Source: Telopea speciosissima (lineage: Eukaryota > Streptophyta > Magnoliopsida > Proteales > Proteaceae). From it: a stretch of 64,000 nt of DNA. The DNA lies in assembly GCF_018873765.1 (NCBI RefSeq), contig NC_057924.1, forward strand, positions 11,061,001-11,125,000, in the 5' to 3' direction. A program made the position numbers and the translations under genes. The stretch's first letter is position 1. Every line of letters starts with the position of its first letter. Below, in pieces: positions 21,123 to 34,400 of the stretch. A model generated the notes under the pieces. The model saw only the letters and a program-made list of their open reading frames with translations, made no database searches and was not told where the DNA came from.

Positions 21123-24100
21123 ATGGTTAATACACGGCCAAATGCCAACCGTTCTCCTGCTAGGGAAGAGGCCGGTGAGGCTTCGAATACGGTTCTACCG
21201 GTAGCACCGCCAATTAGTAATAATGCGGATGTCGCCGCGTTGTTGAGCAATAGGTTGCAATCCATGGAACGAGAGCATAGGGAGGCGCAACAAGAGCAAC
21301 GCCAATTTATGCAAAACATGACGGCTATGTTCCAAGCCTTTGTTAGGGAAAGGCAGCCGGTGCCTCCTCCCGTGCAAGTCAATCCTCCCCACCGCCTTGT
21401 GGGTTCTGCTGTACCTAGTGTTCCTCCGGCTCAAGCCACTGCGGAATTCCTTTGACACAAGAGGTGCCAAGCACCTATTCTACCTTCCACTCGTGGCTCC
21501 TTCGGTCCAAGCGGTGACTCCGGCTTGGGTGGATCGCTAGGTTATCGGAGAGATTTCGAAACATCGTCCTCCAACCTTCTACAAGATGGCCCATGATTCC
21601 TTTTTCCCGCAACATTTATAAGGGATCTTGAGAGAATCTTTGAAGTGATACAAAGTGCAATGACACGGACAAGATCCGGTGTGCTACCTACCACTCCGGG
21701 TGATTCGATGCGTGGTGGCTCTCCTCTAAAGACCATTTTTGGGCAACTCACCCGAGGCAACTTGGGCTCAATTCAAGGAAGTCTTCTTCAAAAATTTCTT
21801 CCCTCAAAACTTCCGTGATAGGAAGGAGTCGAGTTTATGAGCTTCTTTCAAGGATCCAAATCGGTCCTTGAGTACCAGCAAGCTTTTGAGGAGCTGTTTT
21901 ACTTCGCCCCGACACATGAAGGCCGAGAATGTGAAGGCTAGGAAGTTTGAGAAGGGGCTTAGACCTATCATTAGTACTTACGTGGTGCTACACAAGTACC
22001 CTACTTATCTTGAGACGGTCCAAGCCGCTAAGGTGATTGAGGACAAGAGAGAGAGAATTACAGGGCCATTCAGGCGGTAAAAGGCCCATGACCTCTCATG
22101 AACCTAGGGGATCCACAAAATTCCAAAAGAGAGGATCTTACACTACTACTTTTCCGGTCCGATCCAGGAGGTCGATGCAGTGCAAGCACCCAGGCCTACA
22201 TCAACTCCTCACTATGGTTCCCTGACTCTCATATGTTACAATTGCAAGGAGTCGGGCATATGGTTCGAGACTGTCCTCATCCGCGGATGATAGGTCCTCC
22301 AGTGCAGCTACGAAGGCACCCCAAGCCAAGGTTGTGCGTTCTCTTCTTCCGCTCCGGCCCATAGATCTCAAGGTCGGGTGTGATTCCGTGACAAATGAAG
22401 AGGCCCAGGCCGATCCCAAGTGTTAATACAGGTAATGCACTCTACTCTTAAGATGTGCATATAATAGCTTTTGTTTCTATGATTGGTTATCCGTTGCTTG
22501 TCGGTGTCGTTCTTGTTTGCTCTCACCTGCTTATGCTTTATTTGATTCGGGGCATCACACTCTTTTGTGTCCCCTAGTTTTGCTAAGAAGATGTCCATTG
22601 AACCAAAGCTAATGGCCCGAAATTGATAGTCGATGACACCAACGGGTAGCAAGGTTGAACTTAACTCGGTTTATGATCCTTGCCGGTAGGTGTGGGTGGT
22701 CACGGACTCGAAGCAAGCTTAAATCTGCTGGATATGAAAGACTTTGATGTGATTTTGGGAATGGATTGGCTATCAACTCACAAAGCCAGTCTAATCTGTT
22801 GGAGAGGAAGGTTCTATTCAAACCAATTGAAGGTGAAGAGTTTGTGTTTATGGGTACTAAGCGGAGAGACCCAAGAAAGTTATCATCTCTGCCTCCAAGT
22901 ACGTGGTTGTTGGCGAGAGGGATGTCGGTGTTATCTAGCATCCGTGATAGACACTGAAGCCAAAGCGAGGCCTTTGGAAGAGTTGTACGTGGTGAAAGAC
23001 TTTCCGGATGTCTTTCCCGAGGATCTAACGCGGTTGCCACCAGATCGCGAGGCGAGTTCATGATAGATCGATTCCTGGTGCAGCCCAGATATCCAAGGCA
23101 CCTTACAGGGATGGCCCCAACTGAGTTAAAGGAGCTACAAGAAGCGGTTGAATGACTTTGTTGAAGAAGGGTTTCATTAGACCCAGTGTATCTCCTTGGG
23201 GAGCACTGTGTTGTTTGTGAAAAAGAAGGACGGTAGTATGCGTCTGTGCATTGACTACCGTGAGCTCAACAAATTGACAATCAAGAACCAGTATCCTTTG
23301 CCTAGGATCGATGACCTATTCGATCAACTACGGTGCGAAGGTGTTCTCGAAAATTGATCTCGGTCAGGGTACCATCATTGAAGATCGAAATAGTGATATC
23401 AGCAAGACAAGCATTCGAGATCTCGCTATGGTCATTATGAGTTCTTGGTCATGTCCCGCGGGCTGACCAATGCCCCGACGCCTTTATGGAGTTGATGAAC
23501 CGGGTGTTCCACGATGTTCTAGACAAGTATGTCATTGTCTTCATTGATGACATCTTGGTCTATTCCAAGAGCGAGGAGGAGCACGCAGACCATCTTCGCC
23601 TAGTATTACAACGCCTAAGGAGAAACTTGTACGCCAAATTCGATGAAGTGTGAGTTTTGGCTACAACGGTGGCATTCTGGGACACCTTGTTTTCGGTAAG
23701 GGCATAGAGGTTGACCCTGGCAAGGTGAAGTCGATGAGTTGGTGGCGATACCCAAGAATGTGGCGGACATTCGTAGTTTCCTGGGACTAGTCGGCTATTA
23801 CAGGAGATTTATTGAGAACTTCTCAAGGCTCTCCGCTCCTATGACACGATCGACCCGAAAGGGAGTGAAGTTCGAGTGGTCTCGATAGGCGTGAAAAGAG
23901 CTTCCAAGAGCTCAAGCAGAGGTTGGTTTCCGCTCCAAAGACTTACCATTCCTAATGGTACTTGGAGGGATGGTAGTCTCGATGATGCATCTAAAATGGG
24001 CTTGGGTTGTGTTCTAATGCAAGATGGGAAGGTAGTGGCCTATGCTTCTCGGCAATTGAAGGACTATGAGAAGAACTACCCGACCCATGATTTGGAGCTT

Positions 24101-25892
24101 GCCGCTGTGGTTTTCGCTCTGAAGATCCGGAGACATTATTTATATGGTGAGAAGAGCGAAATACAAGTGATCACAAGAGCCTCAAATACTTCTTTACACA
24201 AAAGGAGCTCAATATGAGGCAGCGCGGTGGTTGGAGTTGTTGAAAGATTATGATTGTACTATCCATTACCACCAGGCAAGGCAAATGTAGTAGCGGATGC
24301 GCTGAGGCGAAAAATCTCGATCCTTGTCACCTGGCATCACTAGCAACAAGGAGAAACTCATCGAGGAAGCTAGAAGGATGGACACGGAATTCTTGGTTGA
24401 TGGTGTTACCTTATCTCTATCGACTTTATCAATACAATCCACACTTGGTAGGGCGAATTCAATCAGCCCAGGCTTCGATGAGGAGATTCAAAAGGTTATT
24501 GAGGCTATCAAGGGGACACGCATGGGGCTGGATTTTACTTTAGCAGAGTGGTGTTCTCATGTTCGACAACGGCTATGTGTTCCTAGTAACCCTCGGTTGA
24601 GGAAGGAAGTGTTAGCCGAGGCCCATGACTCTCCTATTCTATTCATCCAGGTAGTACGAAGATGTATAGAGATCGAAGGAATATTCTGGTGGAGTGGAAT
24701 GAAGAGGGATGTGGCTGAGTATGTGGCAAAATGTCTTACTTGTGTCACGGTGAAGGCGGACGACAGCGACCTCATGGCCTCTTACATCATTACTGTTCCC
24801 AGTGGAAGTGGGAGCATGTAACCATGGATTTTGTCACGGGTTGCCCCGCACGCCTAGAGGTGTCGATACCATATGGGTTGTCGTTGTGATTGACAAAGAC
24901 GGCTCACTTCATCCCCATGAAGATTACCTATTCGATGGACAAGTGGCTCGCTTGTACATTGATAATGTAGTTCGTCTACACGGAGTTCTGTCAGCATCAT
25001 CTCCGATCGGGATCCCATTTACATCTAAGTTGGGGAGGTTTTCGAAGGCAATGGGTACCTTTGTTGAGTTTTAGTACAGCCTTCCACCCTCAAACCGACG
25101 GACGATCGGAGAGGACTATTCGGACATTAGAAGATATGCTCCGAGCTGTGCCATTGATATGCAAGGGTGGGATGAGCATCTCTCACTTATTGAGTTTGCT
25201 TACAATAACGAGTTACCAGGCTACTATAGGCATGGCACCGTTTGAGGCTCGAGATGGGAAGAAGTGTCGGACACCGTTATATTGGGACGAAGTAGGTGAA
25301 CGGCGTATTCTTGGACCCGAGTTGATTCGAGGCAACATGCGAGAAGGTGGACTTGATTCGTGAGCGGATCAAGGCGGCTCGACCCAGGCGAAGGGTTATG
25401 CGGACTTGAGACGGAAGGACCTTGAGTTCACTGTTGGCGATAAAGTGTTCCTTAAGGTATCACCCTCTAAAGGGGTGATGCGTTTCACAAGAAGGGCAAG
25501 CCGAGTCCGAGATTTATAGGACCTTTTGAGATCCTTGCGGATTGGACCGGTGGCATATCGGTTAGCACTCCCTCCATCTTTAGAAGGTGTGCATGACGTC
25601 TTCCACGTATCCATGTTGAGGAAGTATGTCCATGATTCAAGCCATGTATTGACGCATGAACCACTGAACTTGCGGCCGACATGTCCTATAAAAGAGCTCT
25701 GAAAGATTTTGGACAGCAAGGTTGTTCATCTTCGCAACCGCCCATTCATTATGTGAAGATAAAATGGTGCAACCATCCGGAAGAGGAAGCTTCTTGGGAG
25801 GCAGAGGTAGAAATGCGGGCGAAATACCCTTTTCTTGCCTATCTACAAGTACGTCAAATTTCGAGGACGAAATTTCTTATAAGGTGGGGGGA
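21123..25892 (+). other. gag-pol region of the Gypsy fossil, broken
   Basis: Parts in order: gag N-terminus from 21123 (MVNTRPNANRSP), a CCHC zinc-knuckle-like stretch near 22235-22275, the protease/RT junction near 22735-22790 (DVILGMDWLSTH), reverse transcriptase near 23200-23800 ([28 protein letters not shown]), RNase H near 23930-24280 ([20 protein letters not shown]), integrase about 24560-25500, and a chromodomain-like tail near 25700-25880. The region is interrupted many times and is inactive. A purine-rich tract (about 25881-25891) precedes the 3' LTR. Confidence 0.88.
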
Positions 25893-28700
25893 TGTTATAC
25901 CTGCATTCCCGGATATAATTAAATATCATTTCTTCTCGTGACGTGTAGATACCGCCATGTATCTTTGGTGACTGTTCTCCATGATGGTCAAACCTAGCTA
26001 CAAAATCGTTGACCACAAGACGGGTTTGCCGTGGAGGAAAGATTTCTCAACCGCCAAAGGGGGAAAGTTCGTGGACGGCGACTTCGTCGACTACCCTCCA
26101 AGTACCAGCCCGGAAGCGAGGAGTTCAGGAGAGAGCATCCTGGACCGTCACCTCACCTGGATATTTCGTTCGGTGATGAGCTTAGCGTTGCCGTGGCGAA
26201 GTGCATTCGGGGTCATGGGTAATAAACCATGACAGGGGAAAAGTAAGTTCTAGCCTCAAGTCTTATTAATTATTCTTCCCTTGGTAACCTCGAGTGCGGG
26301 TCCGGGCTTGAACCGCTCGAGCTATTTCATGAGAGAAGGGAATAATTTAAGTTCGGGTCCCGCGTGCCTTTAGGAAGTACATTGGGGACTTAAACCCATC
26401 TCATATGAACCCATCTAAGAATGGGCTTTTCCCTAATTGAGGTTGTGGGCAGGCCCATATAACCTATTGACCCAATGATGGGTTATTCCATCCACTTACC
26501 CACATAGGACTAATGGGTTGACCCATTAGGCCTCATGACCCATTTGACTAAGGGTACCCATAGACCCATTTGTTATAAATGAGTCCATGAGGGAGAGAGA
26601 GAACATCACTTCTTCTTCAACATCCTCTTCTACCCTAAATCGTGGAGGAGAGAAAGAGGAGAGAAAGAGGAGAGGAAGAGAAAGAGGAAGGAGAGAGAGG
26701 CTTGGAGGAAGGTGGAGACCCCATCTCTTGGGCCGTAAATCGTGGAGCTCTCATCTTGGGGGTAGGTAAGCTTCTTCCTTCTTCTATTTTGGATTTCAAA
26801 AAGGGGTTGGGTAATGGGAGAGATTGACCTAGATCTCTTGGAACCTAGGGAGTAGATGGAGCTTTAAAGCCAAGCTATGGTGGAGTTAGTTCACTCCATT
26901 ATGAGCTCTAATGTGAGGGTTCTCATTGCCTTTTGAGAGATTTAAGGTTGGACCCTAATGAGCTTAGGATGGAGTTTTCTAGAAGTCCTTGTGCTTAAAA
27001 CCACTTGAAATGGGGTCCTTGGAGGGGAATCCTTTGGATTTTTGGACCGAAGGTGTGAGGGTTACATGTGGGTTCGGACCTGCAAGAAACCACCCGAAAC
27101 TACCTTCCCGAGAAGGATTCTGTGAAGGTCGGATTTACACTCGGATTCGATTTTCAAACCACATCCGCATCCGACCTTGACAAAAATTGTCCCGAGCCCC
27201 GTGAAGCTCGGATTTACACTTGGATTCGTTTTTGAAACCACATCCGCATCCGACCTTGACTAAAAGCGTCCCGGTTTCCTAGGATTTACATGTGGTTGCG
27301 GAATTTGGGCATGAAACCACTCCTGCAACCACTTCGTCTCGAAACCTTATACTTAAGTGTTTATGGGAGACCTTTGGGGATCCGTTCCTTCGCTCGTTTA
27401 ACCTTATTCCACTCCTTGTATAGGTTAAAATATTCACTTTTGTGGCTTATTGCTTGATCGAGGCGACAACCGATAATTGTGGTGCTTGGCGTATACGAGT
27501 GAGTGGGTTTGGTTGTTTGGGTTTGTTATTATTATTGCACTATATATTATGTACTCATTATAATTAATAAGCATGTTTGCGCATATTGCATAATTTTATA
27601 TCTATTTGTTATAATGTTGATTGGTAATGTTGTATCTTGATGCGTCTCGGTGCGGTGGTACGTGCGAACCCGAACTCTATAAACATTTATGAAGAAATTA
27701 TGTTGAATGTCATGTTGAATCAGTATGCGCGTGCCGTCCGTAACCGGGCACTAAACCGGATGAAAAGTTGATGCGCCGGATTACCTCTCGGGACGATAGG
27801 ACTTGCATGTAGTATATTTGTGGCTAGGATTTCACACCCTTATGCTACGACCCTTACCAACAGGGGTTTAGGTGTTGGGTAATCGTACCGGATTTCGTGG
27901 AGGTGGGAGAGGCCGATCATGGTAGTATTGGTTATCGGGTCCGCCACCGAGTGGTCTTGGAGGCTTCGATCGGCGTAGGTCCCACGTGACAATTGAGGTT
28001 TCATTGTGGCGATAAGTTAAGTGACCCACAGTGTCTCCCGAGTTGTCACATAGCATATGCCATTGACTTAGTTGTTTGTTAGGTGGAAAATGGACTTAAC
28101 ATGTGCATGCATCATTGGACTATGTGAATTGCGTGTTGTGCATTCCCATCCCCTCAGCTGCTCGGTGGAGCTAACCCCTCGTGCGCACATTTTTTAGATT
28201 ATGGTGCGGTGACGGATATCTCGCGGGACTTGGAGTTCAGCCCTCGGGATACGATGAGATCGGTGAGGAGGAACCGAGGCCGTGTTTGAGGAACATGGCG
28301 ACGGGTGTCCTTGCGATGATTGTGCCTACGGCCGTGAGGATATTCGGGACTCGATCCCCTTTTGATTACTTTTGAGGCTAAGGCCTATGGTGAAATACTT
28401 ACCGTAATACCATTTTTGATAGTTATTAGATGATCATTGGAAATGTAACTAATTACTGTATTTATCATCTAGCTTTGAACATCTTGTAACTATTCGATTT
28501 ATACGCTTCCGCAATACTACTGATCATTGGAATGTAATATTCCTCTTTTCTGCATTCTAATATTATATTGTGTTAATATTGGATATGACTGTGCGTTGGG
28601 ACACTGTGTCAGTGATCCGGGCGGTTTAGTAGGATGACACGCGTCGTCCTAGTCACCCTTTATATGATATTATATCCCTTGTCGGGATGGGGGCGTGACA
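25893..28700 (+). repeat. 3' LTR of the Gypsy fossil
   Basis: Starts TGTTATACC and ends GTGACA, about 2808 bp, followed directly by the CCCCT duplication. Near-identical to the 5' LTR. Confidence 0.93.
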
Positions 28701-28705
28701 CCCCT

Positions 28706-30490
28706 CCCCTGGGCGATCCTCTCTCTAAGGTGTGGTGTATGATAGTGATTAGGGTTTTGGAAACCCTAGTTCGTTGGTGATAATTTTGTTGATCGCTTGC
28801 ATTGAATTGAAGAATTAAGAGTTGATCGTCGTCAATTCTCATCATTGCTCAAGTGAGGAAGAACTATTATTTGGAAGAAGAACTACATTTACGGTTCTAA
28901 GGGGACCTATTGCTCCCTTTTCGTTTATTTTGTTATGAGATGTTGATCTCAAACTTGAATGCAAAGTTTTTGCACCTGATCTGGTTCTACTTACGCATTC
29001 GGGTAAACCATTGTTTCTCAACACATAAGGCACAAATGTTTGTTGGTGATGGTTGTATTTTTGCCATTATATTTTGGAGAAGAAAATGCACACCGCCCAT
29101 GTAAGCTAAACTAGGAAGTGACACTACTGGGGGCACAAAATGGGGTATCATACAAGAGAAGCAGGGTCATTTCAAAAAAGTGAAAAGAGAGAGATAGACA
29201 TAGTGGAAGTAACCTTAGGATACACCAACGATGTGCCCAACCTTTTCCCATCACGGAATTTAATTTGTTCGGGGATTGGACTAATGGACGTCAGGCTCGC
29301 TCACTTGCTACTTACTTGGGTCACCGGCTCACATGTCGTCTCTTGCTGGTGTTGAGACTTGAGAGCCCTTGATAGCTCAACACTTACGTAGTGAAAAGAG
29401 CATGGTTTTAGTGCACAGTATTGGAACGAGTATCGGCAACACGCAAAATTGATATAGTATCGGCTTAGATTGGTTGTATCAGATAAAATTATCCCTGAAA
29501 TTTCTTTAAAAAATAAATTTTCTGACCATTTTACCCCTTGTTCATACCATGTTATTGATACGATATTAGCATGGTATCGATATCGATGATTAATAAAACC
29601 GATAGAGACGATACGATACGATACGAATACTTGGAAACATGGAAAAGAGAAATAGAAAGACTGTAAGAGTTTTTTATGTTGGGTGAAGATGAAACCTATC
29701 AATATTCTATACGATGAATGCAACACGTTAAGTTAGGTTTCTAAATTAAGTTGCCATAATCCCATTTGCAGAGTCAACCCTCCTAGAATCCCAGTTCACA
29801 CCTGCTTCTTTCGTTTTATTTAATTTGATTATAATATATATAGACCCTCCATTATTTGTTGGGGGAGCTAAGTCACCCAACACAGTCATCATTCCATCAT
29901 AAAAAAAAATAAAAAAAAAAAAAAAGAAAACCCAAAGCCCTCATGTGCCATTTTATTATTCTATGGAAACTCATTATTTATTTTTAGAAGAAAAGAAGCC
30001 CACAATGTAGTTTGTATATTCCTTAACGATTCTTACTTTGGCGGTAACCTATGAGACATACAATCAGGGTCCCTCACATAATTTGTGAGATATCATTAGT
30101 TTTTTAGGTTCCATTTGCTTAGAAATGAATTGTGGTGAAAGTTTTACCAAAATATAAAAATTGAGGTGACAGCAGTATGACTCTTTGATTTTTATTATAC
30201 CTTCTTTATCCAAAAAAGGAAAAAAAAATATATTAGAATAACGTAAAATAAAATTTTTCATGAAAAAGATGGCAGCGCAACAGCTATTATTGTGCTAGGG
30301 CTGGCGTATTGATCCAGTTTGAGAAGTTGTTGATCTTAGTTTCTAACCTCTGACCTTACTGAAATTTTGAAATATACCATTTTCAAATAATTACACCTAG
30401 CACTCTCTCATTGGTTGTGGGAATCTATCCATGGTGGGAGTTCCTCAAATTTCCCTTCCCAACCAACCCTCTTAGAAGCCAGACCCACAG
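28706..30490. other. Intergenic, no gene recognised
   Basis: This is the continuation of the target sequence interrupted by the Gypsy insertion. About 29395-29640 is another GATACG-rich dispersed repeat with end words CATGGTTTTAG and CCAAGTATTCG. No coding signal on either strand. Confidence 0.5.
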
Positions 30491-30491
30491 T

Positions 30492-30895
30492 TAGGGATAT
30501 GTAAATGGATAATCAAAATTTTGAATTCGATTCGTATTCGTATCCGTTTAGGGATATTTATATTCATTTAGAGATATCAAGAAAAAAAATCCCAATACTT
30601 AATAATAAAAAATTAAATAAATAATGATCTTGAGGGTTTTTGAAAATTCAACGGATTCTAGAACATGAGGAAAAGAGAATCATGATCTAAGAGATATGGA
30701 TTGAGAGTGAATTGTATCCGATAAGAGGAGGAAGGTCCGGGTTATACATGACAGAGATATAAACGGATGATCGAAAATCCGAATAAGATCTGCATTCGAA
30801 TTCGCTTAGAGGTATCTATATTCAGCTAGAGAATATCCGAATCCGATCCGTATCTGAGCCGAATCCCATCCATTTACAAGTCTACTTACAAGGTA
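30492..30895. mobile_element. hAT-like non-autonomous element, GGGATRTAAA family
   Basis: The left end TTAGGGATATGTAAATGGAT and right end ATCCATTTACAAGTCTA are imperfect inverted repeats around an AT-rich body with GAATTCG and TATCCG words. A second copy with the same end words is at 41695-42106. I could not define a target duplication. Confidence 0.5.
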
Positions 30896-30908
30896 GGTAG
30901 ATAGATAG

Positions 30909-30910
<2 letters not shown>

Positions 30911-30943
<33 letters not shown>
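30911..30943. repeat. AG microsatellite upstream of copy B
   Basis: About 16 AG units directly before the first block conserved among the nuclease promoters. Confidence 0.9.
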
Positions 30944-30945
<2 letters not shown>

Positions 30946-30960
30946 TTCCGTGGCCGGCCA

Positions 30961-31409
30961 GATCATCAGTGAAGACTTCCCAACACGCCAGGTTCAAGGG
31001 ACATAAATAATTACTGTATAGATTCTTCCAACACAAGACGAAAGGCACTTATATTGGTTACCTCTTTTATTTAATTCAGTTTTTGGTATATATTAACGTT
31101 CTAAAGGCTAAAGCTGCTTAATTAGTTTATGCTGGGGTATATGCCCTTTTTTCTTCTAATTGGGAAATCTTTTATTGTTTTGTTTTCAAGTTGAAGCCAA
31201 TTAATCTTCTCCACCGGAAACTTCGAAGACTTTTGGGACACTCAACAACATAAGAGAAAACTTGCACTCAATGGGAACTTCACCCATGTTTTGTGTGAGT
31301 ATATATCACACACATATTGGATGACTTCATTTCTTCCCTTCTGTTCCTTATAAAGTCAACAGCAGCAGCAGCAGCAGCAGCGAAGTTAATAAGAATTGTT
31401 GGAGAAAAA
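30961..31409 (+). promoter_or_regulatory. Promoter and leader of nuclease copy B
   Basis: Contains all blocks shared with the two relics: CTTCCCAACACGCC, the GTTGAAGCC region, and the block 31199-31284 (GGAAACTTCGAAGACTTTTG, AAAACTTGCACTCAATGGG) that copy A lacks. The TATA-like GTATATAT is at 31299-31306. A (CAG)7 run at 31360-31380 lies in the leader. An in-frame upstream ATG at 31317 would add 31 residues including an alanine run; copy A has a stop codon in the equivalent stretch, so I place the start at 31410. Confidence 0.65.
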
Positions 31410-34400
31410 ATGGGTATGGAGGTGTTAAGGTTGTCTTCTCTCTTTCTTGTTTTGTCTTTTGGGTTTCTTTTCTTCTCGGCACCCGGAGCCCAGGGATGGA
31501 GCAAAGAGGGTCATATCATGACGTGCCGCATCGCACAGGTACAGACTTCTTCTAGCTACTCATGCCACTTGTAGTACTTTGATAAGGATTGGGACTAATT
31601 GGAACCTACTTTTGAGTTTTGATTGGGTCCCATAGCTAATTAAGAGATTAATTACTAGCTAGAAACAAAAATTAGTATAGCTTTATCAAAATGGTTACAA
31701 TAGTGTTTTTCTTTGTTATTTTGATCAGCTCAGAGAAATTTGATTTGAGTTTCAAAAACCCCAGTAGAGTTATATTTTGATAATTTCATATTGGATAAGC
31801 TTAATGATGAATAAAATTTCATGAAACCCAGATTGATTTGCTGCCAATTTAGACAGATCCAGCCGATTAGATCCAGAATACTATTTCCTGAAACCAACCA
31901 TTAATTTTAGGGAACTAGATTTAATCTTCCTCTTTGAGACTAAGATTTGTTAAACCCGTACCAATTCCTGCTTGTAGAAATCTATTATGTTCAAGTATCA
32001 TGGGGCAAAGGTTCTGAAATCCAACCTAATCAATATAATGTACTTTTCTGAGGTAGAGGACTAGTTTTGAAATGCATGGCACCACCAAGAAAAAAAAGGA
32101 AGGAAAATTATCTCCTACAATTTCCTGTCGAGTCCAATTCCCTAGTGCCTGTAATAAGAGGGAGATGGACCCCACCTGGGCAGAGTGTTCAAGCAGGGGT
32201 GGAATAATCATTACCCCCCCTTTGTTAGGGGCAATAGGGTAACTGGACTGAGCAGGGAATTGCAGGGGATAAAGATTCAAAAAAAAAATTGCCGCTACCT
32301 AGGTTGCGGGAACTTTCCTCCTACTAAGGCTCTCATCCAAAGGAATCGAATGATTCATTTCCTTTTAGGTTCAAAAAACCCTTCCTAAGTTTATGCATTT
32401 TCCACAATTCCCTTTGAGATTTTAATTTTTTGGCTAGGAGCCCAAGTAATAGAAAAGTTCTTGCAACCAGTCGGCGAGTTGGGATTGTCCTTGAAGACCA
32501 GTTGAATGGGTGAACCAATGAAATTAGGGCAGTGTTTGGTATGCATTCTAGATCAATTTCACATTCTCGGGCCATAAAAATGACTCTATTTATCATCCAA
32601 GAATCAACTTGAAATGCATACCAAAATACTACCCTAGGGTTTAAAAACTCGTAATCGATATATAACGATTCAAATGGATTGGTCCTAGAATCGATTTCAA
32701 ACCAACAATGGAAATTTTTCCAAGTGAAAATTTTACATGGAAACAAGCATAACCTCGTTTTTTCTTTTTCCCTATTGTGGGGAAAAATATGCATACCACA
32801 CCAATGGACCACTGGTTGGATAACAAGAATCAACCACATGGGGTCACATGCAAGAGCAAGAGAGAGATGATAATAAAGAATCCTTTTTGAAAGTATTTTT
32901 TTATTTTAACAAATATGAAATTGCCTATGACACATTCGATGTTACTCCCCACCTCTCCTTGTGACACCCCACGTGGGTAGAGGATCTAGACTCCTTCCTC
33001 AAGTCCAGTATTTCTACCCATGTGGGTGGGGTGGCACCCCACATGGTAAATGCCAATGAAGTGAAATTTCTACCCCATCTGACATAGGGTCAAGATGTGG
33101 TCAGATGGATGAAAATTCCATTTCATTGACCTTCCTCCCTATGTGGGCCCCACGTGGGTAGAGGATCCAGAATCTCTTTCTCCCACATCTTTTTTTAGAC
33201 TCGGATCTTGTCCAGCACCATGCCTGGGTTGCATGTGCAGCACCGAACACAGTGAGGCGTGAAAAGACTGCCTCACCCCTACCCGAGCGCCTTGCACGAG
33301 TAGGGGTGAGGTAGTATTTTCACACCTCACCAAGTCCGACGTTGCACATGCAGCCCGGGCAGGGTGCTAGACAGAATCCTTTTGGCCTTTTTTCTTCTTT
33401 TCTTTTGTTTGAGAAGAATTATCTAATTATGCTTTCTCTCTGTGTTAAAATGCATCTAGTCTCTTCTAGATCCGGCAGCATCAGAAGTTGTTCGTCATTT
33501 ACTACCTGAAAATGTAGATGGAGACTTGTCGTCCTTATGTGTATGGCCGGACCAAATCCGGCACTGGTACAAATACCGGTGGTCTAGCCCCCTTCACTTC
33601 ATTGACACTCCTGATGAAGCTTGCTCCTTTGATTATTCCAGTGAGTTTTTTTTTTTTTTTTTTTCTTTAATATTAATTAAGGCTCATGTTCTCTATGCCG
33701 CAGTGCATGCTGCTTCCAGACACATGGGCCTGCCACTCAGGGGGGCAGAATGGTCATTGCGCCCACCCCCATGTGTCTGGGCGCAGCTGACACAGAGAAC
33801 ATTCTCCCTATTAATTATTTACTCACCTCTCATATTTCTAAATTTTAATTAACTTGTTTTACCTTTCTTGGAAATGTTAATTATATATATAGGGGATTGT
33901 CACGATCCAAAAGGAGTGAAGGACATGTGTGTTGCTGGTGCTGTTCAGAATTTCACAACTCAACTAGAGCACTACAAAGAAGGATCATCTGACCGTCGCC
34001 GTAAGGAAGCCGACTCTTGTAAAGCTTTAACTTCATTCTCATGAGAGAGAGAGAGAGAGAGAGAGAGCCAGCCCTGCATCGATCTGATTTTGATTTAAGC
34101 TCTTGATCGAGTACTGTTAATTACTGTTCTTATATTTCTTATCCAGATAATATGACTGAAGCCTTGCTTTTCTTGTCACACTTCATGGGGGATATCCATC
34201 AGGTATGTATGAACCCAAACAAGTGTATTATTTGGGTTATATGAGTATTTCGGTAAATTTCTTGTATAGGATTTCGTTATAAATTTATAGTGATGGTTCT
34301 TTCTCAATAATCAATTTGAAAGAGGTGAGAGTGAACAATTATAACTCTGTTCTCCATTGATTGTAAAGCAGATAGGGCTGCAATATGGTCGGGTTGGGCT

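Larger units (their letters stand above)
15412..28700 (+). mobile_element. Ty3/Gypsy LTR retrotransposon (chromovirus, probably Tekay/Del), fossil
   Basis: A 13.3-kb element with two LTRs of about 2.8 kb, flanked by an exact 5-bp duplication CCCCT (15407-15411 and 28701-28705). It has a tRNA-Met-type primer site, a long leader, a gag-pol region and a purine-rich tract next to the 3' LTR. Domain order protease, reverse transcriptase, RNase H, integrase places it in Ty3/Gypsy. The integrase tail with a chromodomain-like stretch and the long LTRs point to the Tekay/Del chromoviruses (family knowledge). The two LTRs are nearly identical, so the insertion is young. The coding part is broken in many places, a dozen or more by eye. 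It sits between the relic promoter and nuclease copy B. Confidence 0.93.

Noticed and set aside
32333-32839. 168-codon minus-strand frame in intron 1 of copy B
   Set aside because: Antisense inside an intron with no recognisable motif or conserved match in copy A; treated as chance.
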